Below are positions 17,947-27,638 of a DNA stretch of 64,000 bases, piece after piece. This DNA comes from Streptomyces sp. RKAG293 (lineage in GTDB: Bacteria; Actinomycetota; Actinomycetes; Streptomycetales; Streptomycetaceae). The DNA is taken from positions 8,169,001 through 8,233,000 of the forward strand of contig NZ_JAJOZB010000001.1 of assembly GCF_023701745.1 (NCBI RefSeq), given 5' to 3'. The position numbers and the translations under genes are program-made. The first letter of the stretch is position 1; every line of letters begins with the position of its first letter. The notes under the pieces are model-generated. The model did no database searches. It was not told the origin of the DNA and saw only the letters and a list, made by a program, of their open reading frames with translations.

Positions 17947-18229
17947 GTCCGGTTCTCCCTGCGGTCGGTGCGCGGAGTGCGCTGTCGTGTTCTGTGTTGT
18001 GCTGCGTTCCTGCAGGTCAAGACGTTACGGAGATCGGACGGGTCCGGAATCAGTCATCGTTAGGTACTTTCCGGGCCCGGCATCATGAAGGGGCGGGCCG
18101 CCGCTCGCCGGCCGGAAGCCCGTAGGGGACTACAGGGAGACAACAGGCGTGGTCTTGAAGCGGACCTGTGCCTACCGGTTGGCTGTGGACGATCACTGTT
18201 CGTAACCCGCCCGTGGAGGCAGCCCGCGG
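17947..18229. other. Divergent intergenic region
   Basis: The 283 bases separate the SnoaL/MFS operon from the helical-repeat gene. A locally AT-richer stretch near 18010-18075 (AAGACGTTACGG, then AATCAGTCATCGTTAGGTACTTTCC) is the likely promoter/operator core for the exporter operon. I see no convincing palindrome and no further gene; short frames here lack support. Confidence 0.4.
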
Positions 18230-19186
18230 ATGAGCCCACCTCCGCCCCCCTTCGGCTTCTCCCGGGCCAAGGACGACTTCGGCTTCGATCCGGCCCTCGA
18301 CGACGTCGAGCTGGTCGCGGCTCGCACTGCCCTGGGACAGGGCCACTGGTCCGAGGTGCGCGCCCTGCTGGCCGCGACCGGCGACCAGTGGGACCGCCGT
18401 GGTCACCGGCTGGTCGTGCTCGCCGAGGGCCCGGCCACCGCCGCCTGGACGCGCGAATGGCAGCTCGCGGAACCGGACAGCCAGGACGCGGCGATGCTGC
18501 TCGCCTGCTCCACGGTGTTCCGCGCCGTGGCCGGCAAGGCGAGCCCGGAGGTCGCGCGGGAGGCCTGTCTCGCCGTGGCCCGGCTGGCGCCGGCGGACCC
18601 CTCGCCGTGGCTGGCCCTGCTGATCCTGGCCCGCCGCACCGGCACCGACGAGGACCAGGTGCGCGCGTTCGATCAGGTACGCGGCCGGCACCGCAGCCAC
18701 CACCACGCGCACCATCTGATGACCGCGTGTCTGGCCGAGCGTCAGAAGACGGACCGGAACGACCCGTTCCATGAGGTGTACGAGTTCGCCGAGTGGGCCG
18801 CGGGGGAGGCGCCCGAGGGATCGCCGCTCGCCGGACTGCCGCTGCTCGCCCATGTCGAGCGGTACCGGGTGCTCGCCGGGACCGGCGCCGAGCCGAAGGA
18901 TCCCACCGGCCTGCCGCACTGGACCAGCGGCCGCGGCCGGCAGAGCCTGCGCGCGGCGTTCGACTGGTGGCTCGAATGGCACGGCGGCGACCATCCCCGG
19001 CTGGAACTGGATCTCAACCTGCTCGCCTTCGCCATGGTGCACAGCGGCCGTCCGGTGGAGGCCGCCGCGCTGTTCAACCGGATCGGCCCGCACGCCACCC
19101 GGCGCCCCTGGTCGTACTTCGGCCGCGATCCGAAGAAGGCATTCCGCACCGCGCGCAGCTCCGCGCTCGGTTTCGGTTCTCCGTAG
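18230..19186 (+). CDS. Helical-repeat cytoplasmic protein, function unknown
   Basis: A 318-residue, predominantly helical protein without signal or membrane segments. Leu/Ala-rich paired helices with repeating W and A positions resemble TPR-like superhelices (DDVELVAARTALGQGHW, PSPWLALLILARRTG, then ELDLNLLAFAMVHSGRP with AALFNRIG). I recognise it as the kind of conserved streptomycete hypothetical found beside transporter genes but cannot name a function. The next gene, an APC permease, begins 37 bases later with its own ribosome site, so they may be co-transcribed. Confidence 0.75.
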   Translation: MSPPPPPFGFSRAKDDFGFDPALDDVELVAARTALGQGHWSEVRALLAATGDQWDRRGHRLVVLAEGPATAAWTREWQLAEPDSQDAAMLLACSTVFRAVAGKASPEVAREACLAVARLAPADPSPWLALLILARRTGTDEDQVRAFDQVRGRHRSHHHAHHLMTACLAERQKTDRNDPFHEVYEFAEWAAGEAPEGSPLAGLPLLAHVERYRVLAGTGAEPKDPTGLPHWTSGRGRQSLRAAFDWWLEWHGGDHPRLELDLNLLAFAMVHSGRPVEAAALFNRIGPHATRRPWSYFGRDPKKAFRTARSSALGFGSP

Positions 19187-19223
19187 GACCCGACGCTCAC
19201 CTCACCGGAAGGACACCGCAGCC

Positions 19224-20753
19224 ATGCTGACGGGCAGTAAGACCGAGATCAGCACCTTCAAGGGGCAGGAAAGGGCGCTGCGCGCCGACCGGATCGGTAC
19301 GACCGGGCTCCTGCTCTCGGTGCTGGCGGCCAGCGCGCCGCTCATGGTCGTCGCGGGCGTCATGCCCACGACGTACGGTGCGACCGGCATCGTCGGGCAG
19401 CCGCTGCTGTTCGTGATCCTCGGTGTGGTGATGGCGCTCTTCAGCGTCGGCTACGCGGAGATGAGCCGGCATGTGCACAACGCCGGTGCCTTCTACGCGT
19501 ACATCGCCCGCGGCCTCGGCGCGACGGCCGGTGTCGGCGCGTCCTTCGTCGCCCTCGTCTCGTACAGCCTCATGCAGGTCGGCATCTACGGCATCTTCGG
19601 CTTCGAGGTCGTCGGCCAGCTCGACCAGCACTTCGACATATCCGTCGACTGGTGGATACCGGCGCTCTTCGCGGTGCTGCTCACCGGTGCGCTGGGCGCG
19701 CTGAAGATCGACCTGAACGCCAAGGTGCTCGGCGTGCTGCTGGTCGTCGAGTGCGCCCTGGTCATCGTCTGCGACATCGCGTTCGTCGCGGATCCGGACA
19801 AGAGACAGGGCCTGTCCCTGACCGGCTTCGACCCCAGCACGCTGACGGGCGCCGGCCTCGGTATCGCGCTCTGCTTCGCCGTCGTCGGCTTCGTCGGGTT
19901 CGAACAGGCTCCCGTGTACGCGGAGGAGACCAGCAAGCCGGGGCGTGCCGTGGCGCGCGCGATGTTCCTCGCCGTCGCCTTCGCGAGTGTCTTCTTCGCC
20001 CTCACCTCGTGGCTGATGGGCGTGGCCGCCGGTCCCTCGCAGGTCGTGGGCGCCGCGCAGGAGCAGAGCGCGGGCCTGCTGTTCGGCCTCACCGAGTCCC
20101 GGCTCGGCGGCACCTTCACGGACCTGCTGCACGTGTTCTTCCTGACCGGCATCTTCGCCTCGATGCTCAGCTTCCACAACGTCGTCGCCCGCTACGCCTT
20201 CGCGATGGGCCGCGAGGGCCTGCTGCCCTCCGCCGTGGGCCGCACCTCCAAGTCGAGCGGCGCTCCCGCCATCGGCTCGATGCTGCAGACCGTGATCTCC
20301 CTCCTCGTCGTGGTCGCCTTCGCGGTCACCGACGACAAGCCGGCCGGTGACCCGACGGTGCCGGTGCTGCGGCTGTTCACCTGGGGCGGCAACGTCGGCG
20401 CGGTCGGCGTCATCCTGCTCATGGCGGTCGCCTCGGCCTCCGTCATCGCGTTCTTCGTCCGCCGCGGGGCCGGCCGGGCCCAGATCTGGCGGCTGCTGAG
20501 CGCCGGTGTGGCCGGGGCCGCCCTGCTCTTCGTACTCGTCTACGCGGTCAAGGACTTCGACGTGCTGATCGGTCCCGACCAGGACGCGGCGCTGGCCTGG
20601 ATCCTGCCGGGCATCGTGGGGATCTCCGGCGTCGTCGGGATCGTGCTGGGCCTGGTGCTGAAGGCACGGAAGCCCGAGGTGCACGCCCGCGTCGGCCTGG
20701 GCAACGAGGCGTTCCAGCTGGAGAAGGCCGCGGTCTCCGAGACCTCCGCCTGA
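19224..20753 (+). CDS. APC-superfamily amino acid permease
   Basis: A 509-residue membrane protein with about 12 transmembrane helices and the APC signature in helix 1 (SVLAASAPLMVVAGVMPTTY) and helix 6 (GIALCFAVVGFVGFEQAPVY, with the GFE motif and AEETSKPGR loop). It should import amino acids or amines by proton coupling. The substrate is uncertain. ATG 19224 is chosen because AAGGA lies nine bases before it; the longer in-frame extension reads through the preceding gene. It is followed by a very strong hairpin. Confidence 0.92.
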   Translation: MLTGSKTEISTFKGQERALRADRIGTTGLLLSVLAASAPLMVVAGVMPTTYGATGIVGQPLLFVILGVVMALFSVGYAEMSRHVHNAGAFYAYIARGLGATAGVGASFVALVSYSLMQVGIYGIFGFEVVGQLDQHFDISVDWWIPALFAVLLTGALGALKIDLNAKVLGVLLVVECALVIVCDIAFVADPDKRQGLSLTGFDPSTLTGAGLGIALCFAVVGFVGFEQAPVYAEETSKPGRAVARAMFLAVAFASVFFALTSWLMGVAAGPSQVVGAAQEQSAGLLFGLTESRLGGTFTDLLHVFFLTGIFASMLSFHNVVARYAFAMGREGLLPSAVGRTSKSSGAPAIGSMLQTVISLLVVVAFAVTDDKPAGDPTVPVLRLFTWGGNVGAVGVILLMAVASASVIAFFVRRGAGRAQIWRLLSAGVAGAALLFVLVYAVKDFDVLIGPDQDAALAWILPGIVGISGVVGIVLGLVLKARKPEVHARVGLGNEAFQLEKAAVSETSA

Positions 20754-20760
20754 CCGCTCG

Positions 20761-20799
20761 CACCGGCCCGCCGCGCCCTGGAGGCGCGGCGGGCCGGTG
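20761..20799 (+). terminator. Strong terminator after the permease
   Basis: Perfect 17-bp stem (20761-20777 with 20783-20799) and a 5-base loop, starting eight bases after the permease stop. Confidence 0.85.
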
Positions 20800-20852
20800 T
20801 CGTTTCCGGGACCCGCCCGTCCGGCCCTTGCCAGGACTGGAACACGTTCCTA

Positions 20853-20881
20853 ACATCACTGATGTGACATCACTACTGTCA
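20853..20881 (+). promoter_or_regulatory. Promoter and MerR-type operator of the beta-oxidation operon
   Basis: TGACA-TCACTAC-TGTCA (20865-20881) is an imperfectly spaced palindrome that contains a -10-like TACTGT (20874-20879). A second perfect palindrome, ACATCA-C-TGATGT (20853-20865), abuts it. The sequence GTGACATCACTACTGT recurs as GAGACAGCAATACTGT in front of the MerR gene at 27543-27558 in the same orientation relative to the gene. The spacing to a CTAACA-like -35 (20850-20855) is 18 bases, long as in MerR-type promoters. Confidence 0.65.
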
Positions 20882-20898
20882 AAGTGATCGGGGAGCCG

Positions 20899-22086
20899 AT
20901 GGACGTGCAGGCAGGTCCCGGCCCACTGGCCGGCGTCAGGGTCGTGGAGCTGGCCGGCATCGGCCCCGGGCCGTTCGCCGCGATGGTGCTGGCCGACCTG
21001 GGGGCCGATGTCGTACGGGTCGACCGGCCCGGCGGTTCCGGGCTGGCCATCAACCCGACGTACGACATCACCAACCGCAACAAGCGGTCGGTGCTGCTGG
21101 ACCTGAAGTCCCCGCAGGGCCCCGCCGCCGTCCTGGACCTGGTCGAACGCGCCGACATCCTCATCGAGGGCTACCGGCCGGGCGTCGCGGAACGGCTGGG
21201 CGTCGGTCCCGGGCAGGCGTTGGCCCGCAACCCCCGGCTGGTGTACGGGCGGATGACCGGATGGGGCCAGGAGGGCCCGCTCGCGCACACCGCCGGCCAT
21301 GACATCGGCTACATCGCCATCACCGGCACACTCGGCATGATCGGCCCGGCCGACGGCCCGCCGGCCATCCCCGCCAACCTCGTCGGCGACTACGCGGGCG
21401 GCTCGCTCTACCTCGTCATCGGCGTCCTCGCGGCCTTGCAGCACGCCCGCACCACCGGCACCGGACAGGTCGTCGACGCCGCGATCGTGGATGGCACCGC
21501 GCATCTGACCTCGATGATCCACGGCATGGTCGCGGCCGGCGGCTGGCAGGACCGGCGCGGTGCCAACCTGCTCGACGGCGGCTGCCCGTTCTACGGCGTC
21601 TACGAGACCGCGGACGGCGGCTACATGGCGGTCGGAGCCCTGGAGAAGCGCTTCTACGCCGAGTTCACCGCTCTGCTGGAGCTGGGCGAGGACGCCCCGG
21701 ACCGGGGTGACCTCGCCCGCTGGGGCGATCTGCGCGCCGCCGTCGCCGCCCGCTTCAAGACCCGCACCCGCGACGAGTGGACGGCCGTCTTCGAGCAGTC
21801 CGACGCCTGCGTCGCCCCGGTCCTCTCGCTGCGCGAGGCTCCCGGCCACCCGCACCTCGCCGCCCGCGGCACCTTCACCGAGGACGCCGGCATCGTCCAG
21901 CCCGCCCCCGCGCCCCGCTTCTCCGTCACCCCCGGCGCCGTACGCCGCCCGCCCGCCCAGCCGGGCGCGCACACGGCGGAGGTCGCCCGGGACTGGCGGG
22001 TTCCCGCGCTCGACCAGGGCGCCGAACCCGGCCAGAGCCCCGCGCCCGACGCGTCCGAAAGCCTCCGAGGAGACCAGTCCGTATGA
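20899..22086 (+). CDS. Alpha-methylacyl-CoA racemase (CoA-transferase III family)
   Basis: A 395-residue member of the CaiB/BaiF family. The racemase-type active-site pair is present: the His of TAGHDIGYIAI and the Asp of NLVGDYAGGS, matching alpha-methylacyl-CoA racemases rather than formyl-type CoA-transferases. It epimerises 2-methyl-branched acyl-CoAs so they can enter beta-oxidation. Start at ATG 20899 with GGGGAG ahead; a GTG at 20884 lies inside the operator region and is less likely. Its stop overlaps the next start (ATGA). It is the first gene of the beta-oxidation operon, implying a branched (isoprenoid or methyl-branched) acyl substrate. Confidence 0.88.
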   Translation: MDVQAGPGPLAGVRVVELAGIGPGPFAAMVLADLGADVVRVDRPGGSGLAINPTYDITNRNKRSVLLDLKSPQGPAAVLDLVERADILIEGYRPGVAERLGVGPGQALARNPRLVYGRMTGWGQEGPLAHTAGHDIGYIAITGTLGMIGPADGPPAIPANLVGDYAGGSLYLVIGVLAALQHARTTGTGQVVDAAIVDGTAHLTSMIHGMVAAGGWQDRRGANLLDGGCPFYGVYETADGGYMAVGALEKRFYAEFTALLELGEDAPDRGDLARWGDLRAAVAARFKTRTRDEWTAVFEQSDACVAPVLSLREAPGHPHLAARGTFTEDAGIVQPAPAPRFSVTPGAVRRPPAQPGAHTAEVARDWRVPALDQGAEPGQSPAPDASESLRGDQSV

Positions 22087-23234
22087 AGCGCGAGATCTTC
22101 ACCTCCGACCACGACGCCTTCCGTGAGACCGTGCGGACGTTCCTCGCGAAGGAGGCGCTGCCGCACCACGAGCGCTGGGAGAAGGCGGGCATCGTCGACC
22201 GGGAGGCCTGGCTGGCCGCGGGCCGCCAGGGACTGCTCGGCGTCGCCGTGCCCGAGGAGTTCGGCGGCGGGGGAGAGCCGGACTTCCGCTACGGGGTGGT
22301 GCTGGGCGAGGAGTTCACCAGGGCGGGCGTCTCGGGGCTGGCCATCGGCCTGCACAACGACATCATCGGCCCGTACCTCACCTCGCTGGCCACCGACGAG
22401 CAGAAGCGCCGCTGGCTGCCAGGCTTCTGCTCCGGCGAGATCATCACCGCGATCGCCATGACGGAGCCGGGCGCCGGCTCGGACCTCCAGGGCATCCGCA
22501 CCACCGCCGCCGACCACGGCGACCACTGGATCCTCAACGGCTCCAAGACCTTCATCTCCAACGGCATCCTCGCCGACCTCGTCATCGTCGTGGCCCGCAC
22601 CGGCCACGAGCCGGGCCAGGAGGGCGCCAAGGGCCTGAGCCTGCTGGTCGTCGAACGCGGTATGCCGGGCTTCGAGCGCGGCCGCAACCTGGACAAGATC
22701 GGCCAGCACGCGCAGGACACCGCGGAACTGTCGTTCAGCGATGTGCGGGTGCCGAAGAGCAATCTGCTGGGCGGCGAGAACCAGGCGTTCCTCCACCTGA
22801 TGACCAATCTCGCGCAGGAGCGGCTGGCCATCGCCGTCTCCGGGATCGCCGCCGCCGAATCCGTCCTGGAGCTGACCACCGAGTACGTCAAGCAGCGCGA
22901 GGCGTTCGGCCGTCCGCTGGCCAAGCTCCAGCACATCCGGTTCGAGATCGCGGAGATGGCCACCGAATGCGCCGTCACCCGCTCCTTCATCGACCGTTGC
23001 ATCACCGAGCACAGCACCGGAGGGCTCGACGCCGTCCATGCCTCGATGGCCAAGTGGTGGGCGACGGAACTGCAGAAGCGCGTCGCCGACCGCTGTCTGC
23101 AACTGCACGGCGGATACGGCTACATGGCCGAATACCGGGTCGCGAGGGCGTTCACCGACGGCCGTATCCAGACCATCTACGGCGGCACCACGGAGATCAT
23201 GAAGGAGATCATCGGCCGTTCCCTGCTCTCCTGA
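22083..23234 (+). CDS. Acyl-CoA dehydrogenase, long-chain/isovaleryl type
   Basis: A 383-residue FAD enzyme that introduces the alpha-beta double bond. Motifs include AMTEPGAGSDLQGI (FAD/substrate), GSKTFISNG, QREAFGRPL and QLHGGYGYMAEY. The usual catalytic Glu position near the C-terminus reads YGGTTEIM (no Glu), but LAQERLAIA carries Glu at the alternative helix-G site used by long-chain and isovaleryl-CoA dehydrogenases, so the enzyme should be active with long or branched chains. Translationally coupled to the racemase by ATGA. Confidence 0.93.
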   Translation: MKREIFTSDHDAFRETVRTFLAKEALPHHERWEKAGIVDREAWLAAGRQGLLGVAVPEEFGGGGEPDFRYGVVLGEEFTRAGVSGLAIGLHNDIIGPYLTSLATDEQKRRWLPGFCSGEIITAIAMTEPGAGSDLQGIRTTAADHGDHWILNGSKTFISNGILADLVIVVARTGHEPGQEGAKGLSLLVVERGMPGFERGRNLDKIGQHAQDTAELSFSDVRVPKSNLLGGENQAFLHLMTNLAQERLAIAVSGIAAAESVLELTTEYVKQREAFGRPLAKLQHIRFEIAEMATECAVTRSFIDRCITEHSTGGLDAVHASMAKWWATELQKRVADRCLQLHGGYGYMAEYRVARAFTDGRIQTIYGGTTEIMKEIIGRSLLS

Positions 23235-23280
23235 TCCCCCGACCGTTCTCCGGACCCCTCATTCCCGAAAGGCACCCGAC

Positions 23281-24495
<1,215 letters not shown>

Positions 24496-24527
24496 CCCGC
24501 GTCCAACCCCCTTACGGAGACCTTGAG

Positions 24528-26705
24528 ATGAGCGAGTCCACCACCATCCGCTGGGAGCAGGACGGGAACGGCGACGGAATCGTCACCCTGATCCTTGATG
24601 ACCCCAACCAGTCCGCCAACACCATGAACGCGGCCTTCGCCGACTCCCTGGACGCCGTCCTGGACCGGCTGGAGGCCGAGGCCGACTCCGTACGCGGCGT
24701 CATCATCACCTCCGCGAAGAAGACCTTCTTCGCCGGCGGGGACCTGCGCGACCTGATCCGCGCCACGCCCGAGAACGCCGCCGACGTCTTCGCGGGCTCG
24801 ATGCGCATCAAGGGCCGGCTGCGCCGCCTGGAGACCCTCGGCAAGCCGGTCGTCGCCGCGATCAACGGTGCCGCGCTCGGCGGCGGGTACGAGATCGCGC
24901 TGGCCTGCCACCACCGGATCGCCCTGGACGCCCCCGGCTCCAAGATCGGCCTCCCCGAGGTCACCCTCGGGCTGCTGCCCGGCGGTGGCGGCGTGGTGCG
25001 CACCGTCCGGCTGCTCGGTATCGCCGACGCGCTGCTCAAGGTGCTGCTGCAGGGCCGGCAGTACGCCCCGCGGCAGGCGCTGGAGGCCGGCCTGATCCAT
25101 GAGGTCGCCACCGACCGCGAGGAGATGCTGGCCAGGGCCCGCGCGTTCATCGACGCGAACCCGCAGGTGCAGCAGCCCTGGGACGTCAAGGGCTACAGGA
25201 TCCCCGGCGGTACCCCCAAGAGCCCGGCGTTCGCGGCGAACCTGCCGGCCTTCCCGTCCAATCTCCGCAAGCAGCTGGCCGGCGCCCCGTACCCGGCGCC
25301 GCGCAACATCCTCGCGGCGGCCGTCGAGGGCTCCCAGGTCGACATCGACACCGCGCTCGCGATCGAGGGCCGGTACTTCACCGAACTGGCCTGCGGCCCC
25401 ATCTCGAAGAACATGATCCAGGCGTTCTTCTTCGACCTGCAGGCCGTCAACTCCGGTGCCAACCGCCCGCAGGGCATCGACCCGCGCCCGGTCACCAAGG
25501 TCGCCGTCCTCGGCGCCGGGATGATGGGCGCCGGTATCGCCTACTCCTGCGCAAAGGCGGGCATCCAGGTCGTCCTGAAGGACGTGTCCGCTGAGGCCGC
25601 CGAGCGCGGCAAGGCGTACTCGGCCGCCATCCTCGACAAGGCGCTCGCCCGCGGCCGCACCACCCAGGCCAAGCGGGACGAGCTGCTGGGCCGCATCACG
25701 GCGACCGGCGACCCGCGGGACCTCGCGGGCTGCGACGCCGTCATCGAGGCGGTCTTCGAGGACCCGTCGCTCAAGCACAAGGTCTTCCAGGAGATCGAGG
25801 ACGTCATCGCCCCCGACGCCCTGCTCTGCTCCAACACCTCGACACTGCCGATCTCACTGCTGGCGGAAGGGGTCAAGCGCCGCCAGGACTTCATCGGTCT
25901 GCACTTCTTCTCGCCCGTCGACAAGATGCCGCTGGTGGAGATCATCAAGGGCGAGCACACCAGTGCGGAGGCGCTGGCCCGCGCCTTCGACCTGGTGCGG
26001 CAGATCCGCAAGACCCCGATCGTCGTCAACGACTCGCGCGGCTTCTTCACCTCGCGCGTCATCGGGCACTTCATCAACGAGGGCGTCGCGATGGTCGGCG
26101 AGGGACTGGACCCGTCCTCCGTCGAGCAGGCCGCCGCGCAGGCCGGCTACCCGGCCAAGGTGCTCTCGCTGCTGGACGAGCTGACGCTCACCCTGCCGCG
26201 CAAGATCCGCGCGGAGTCGCAGCGCGCCATCGAGGCCGAGGGCGGCAGCTGGCGGGCCCATCCCGCCGATCTGGTCCTGGACCGGCTGATCGACGAGTTC
26301 GGCCGCACCGGCCGCAGCGGCGGCGCCGGGTTCTACGACTACGAGGACGGCAGGCGGACCCGGCTGTGGCCCGGTCTGCGCGAGCACTTCAGCAAGCCCG
26401 ACGCGCGGATCCCGTTCCGGGACATGCAGGAGCGGATGCTGTTCTCCGAGGCGCTGGACACCGTCCGGCTCCTCGAGGAGGGCGTGCTGACCTCGGTCGC
26501 CGACGCCAACATCGGCTCGATCATGGGCATCGGCTTCCCCGCCTGGACCGGCGGTGTCCTGCAGTACATCAACGGCTACGAGGGCGGACTGCCCGGCTTC
26601 GTGGCCCGCGCCGGTGAGCTGACGGCCGCGTACGGCGAGCGCTTCACCCCGCCCGCGCTGCTGGTCGCGAAGGCGGAGAAGGGCGAGACCTTCACGGACG
26701 GCTGA
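24528..26705 (+). CDS. fadB: FadB-type enoyl-CoA hydratase/3-hydroxyacyl-CoA dehydrogenase
   Basis: A 725-residue bifunctional protein. The N-terminal crotonase domain (1-~190) shows AGGDLRDLI, the oxyanion segment NGAALGGGYEIAL and GLPEVTLGLLPGGGG with its catalytic Glu. Next comes the NAD-binding Rossmann motif VAVLGAGMMGAGIAYSCAKAG near residue 325, the catalytic His in LHFFSPVDKMPLVEI and two C-terminal dehydrogenase domains. It performs hydration and NAD-dependent oxidation, and with the upstream thiolase forms a complete beta-oxidation complex. ATG start with a GGAG site, 32 bases after the thiolase. Confidence 0.95.
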   Translation: MSESTTIRWEQDGNGDGIVTLILDDPNQSANTMNAAFADSLDAVLDRLEAEADSVRGVIITSAKKTFFAGGDLRDLIRATPENAADVFAGSMRIKGRLRRLETLGKPVVAAINGAALGGGYEIALACHHRIALDAPGSKIGLPEVTLGLLPGGGGVVRTVRLLGIADALLKVLLQGRQYAPRQALEAGLIHEVATDREEMLARARAFIDANPQVQQPWDVKGYRIPGGTPKSPAFAANLPAFPSNLRKQLAGAPYPAPRNILAAAVEGSQVDIDTALAIEGRYFTELACGPISKNMIQAFFFDLQAVNSGANRPQGIDPRPVTKVAVLGAGMMGAGIAYSCAKAGIQVVLKDVSAEAAERGKAYSAAILDKALARGRTTQAKRDELLGRITATGDPRDLAGCDAVIEAVFEDPSLKHKVFQEIEDVIAPDALLCSNTSTLPISLLAEGVKRRQDFIGLHFFSPVDKMPLVEIIKGEHTSAEALARAFDLVRQIRKTPIVVNDSRGFFTSRVIGHFINEGVAMVGEGLDPSSVEQAAAQAGYPAKVLSLLDELTLTLPRKIRAESQRAIEAEGGSWRAHPADLVLDRLIDEFGRTGRSGGAGFYDYEDGRRTRLWPGLREHFSKPDARIPFRDMQERMLFSEALDTVRLLEEGVLTSVADANIGSIMGIGFPAWTGGVLQYINGYEGGLPGFVARAGELTAAYGERFTPPALLVAKAEKGETFTDG

Positions 26706-26727
26706 GGCTTGCCCCGCCCTTGGCCGT

Positions 26728-26771
26728 GCGGGCTTCGGTCTCAGTCCCTCCCGGACGAGGCCGAAGCCCGC
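26728..26771. terminator. Inverted repeat between convergent operon and regulator
   Basis: Perfect 11-bp arms GCGGGCTTCGG (26728-26738) and CCGAAGCCCGC (26761-26771) with a 22-base loop. The right arm lies inside the last codons of the MerR gene. It probably terminates the beta-oxidation operon and possibly also the regulator. Confidence 0.6.
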
Positions 26772-27478
26772 AGCTCCTCCGCCAGCGACCGCTGGAAGGC
26801 CGTCACCAGGGCCTGGACCAGGGCCGGCTGGATGTACTCGGTGAGCGAGCGCATCCGGGCGGTCTCCTCCGGGCTCGGGTCACCGTCCAGATACGGCTGC
26901 CAGACCTGCTCGCGGAAGAGCTTCTGCAGCTCATGGGCGACGGCCCGGGTGTGCTTCAGCACGATCTCGCGGGTGGCGAGCACCGTCTCCAGCGGGATCG
27001 GCACGTCCAGCAGCCGCACCCCCAGGTGCAGCATCGCCGGATTGACCAGGAAGACCTCGGGGCGGTCGGTGCGGTCCAGCACGCCCATCGCCGACAGCCG
27101 GTCCACGTCGTGGTCGGTCAGCGCCCGGCCCGCCCGCCGCTCCAGCTGCGCGCGCGGCGTCTCCTCGGCGGAGTCCGGTACCCAGGCGGCGACCAGCGCC
27201 CGGTGCATCGCCAGATCCTCCGCGGTGATGTCGGCCGGCAGCTGGAGGAGGTAGCGCTCGATCGCCGCCAGCGTCAGCCCCTGGTGCTGCAGTTCCTCGA
27301 TCAGCGACAGCCGCGCCAGGTGCTCGGGCCCGTAGAGCCCCACCCGCCGCGGACCCAGCACGGGCGGCGGGAGCAAGCCCTTGCTGCTGTAGAAACGAAG
27401 CGTACGGACGGTGACTCCGGCCCGCGCCGCCAGCTCGTCGACGGTGAGGCCGGCCGGCTGGATCAGGGACTGCGTCAT
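26741..27478 (-). CDS. MerR-family transcriptional regulator
   Basis: A 245-residue protein with an N-terminal MerR winged helix-turn-helix (LTVDELAARAGVTVRTLRFY, then SSKGLLPPP, YGPEHLARLSLI and LTLAAIERYL). A long helical C-terminal region contains no metal-binding cysteines, so the ligand is probably organic. Position at the end of a beta-oxidation operon, divergent from an acyl-CoA synthetase, suggests an acyl-CoA-responsive regulator of this pathway. Its own promoter has the 19-base spacer typical of MerR targets and carries the motif shared with the operon promoter. Confidence 0.9.
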   Translation of the reverse strand: MTQSLIQPAGLTVDELAARAGVTVRTLRFYSSKGLLPPPVLGPRRVGLYGPEHLARLSLIEELQHQGLTLAAIERYLLQLPADITAEDLAMHRALVAAWVPDSAEETPRAQLERRAGRALTDHDVDRLSAMGVLDRTDRPEVFLVNPAMLHLGVRLLDVPIPLETVLATREIVLKHTRAVAHELQKLFREQVWQPYLDGDPSPEETARMRSLTEYIQPALVQALVTAFQRSLAEELRASASSGRD

Positions 27479-27540
27479 GCGCTGCGCCTCGCTTCCGTCG
27501 GTACCCGAGCCCCGCCCCGGTCGATGCGGCGGATCGTGCT

Positions 27541-27573
27541 CAACAGTATTGCTGTCTCAGCGATGGTGTGAAA
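27541..27573 (-). promoter_or_regulatory. Promoter and operator of the MerR gene
   Basis: On the minus strand TTTCAC (27568-27573), a 19-base spacer and TACTGT (27543-27548) form a MerR-type promoter. The imperfect palindrome ACAGCAATACTGT (27543-27555) overlaps the -10. It lies in the divergent region and could also influence the plus-strand acyl-CoA synthetase. Confidence 0.6.
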
Positions 27574-27638
27574 GCTTGCGGTTCCCGTACTCCACCAGGT
27601 TCCAGGAGACCGGCCGCCAGGCCGGCCAGGAGGCCGTC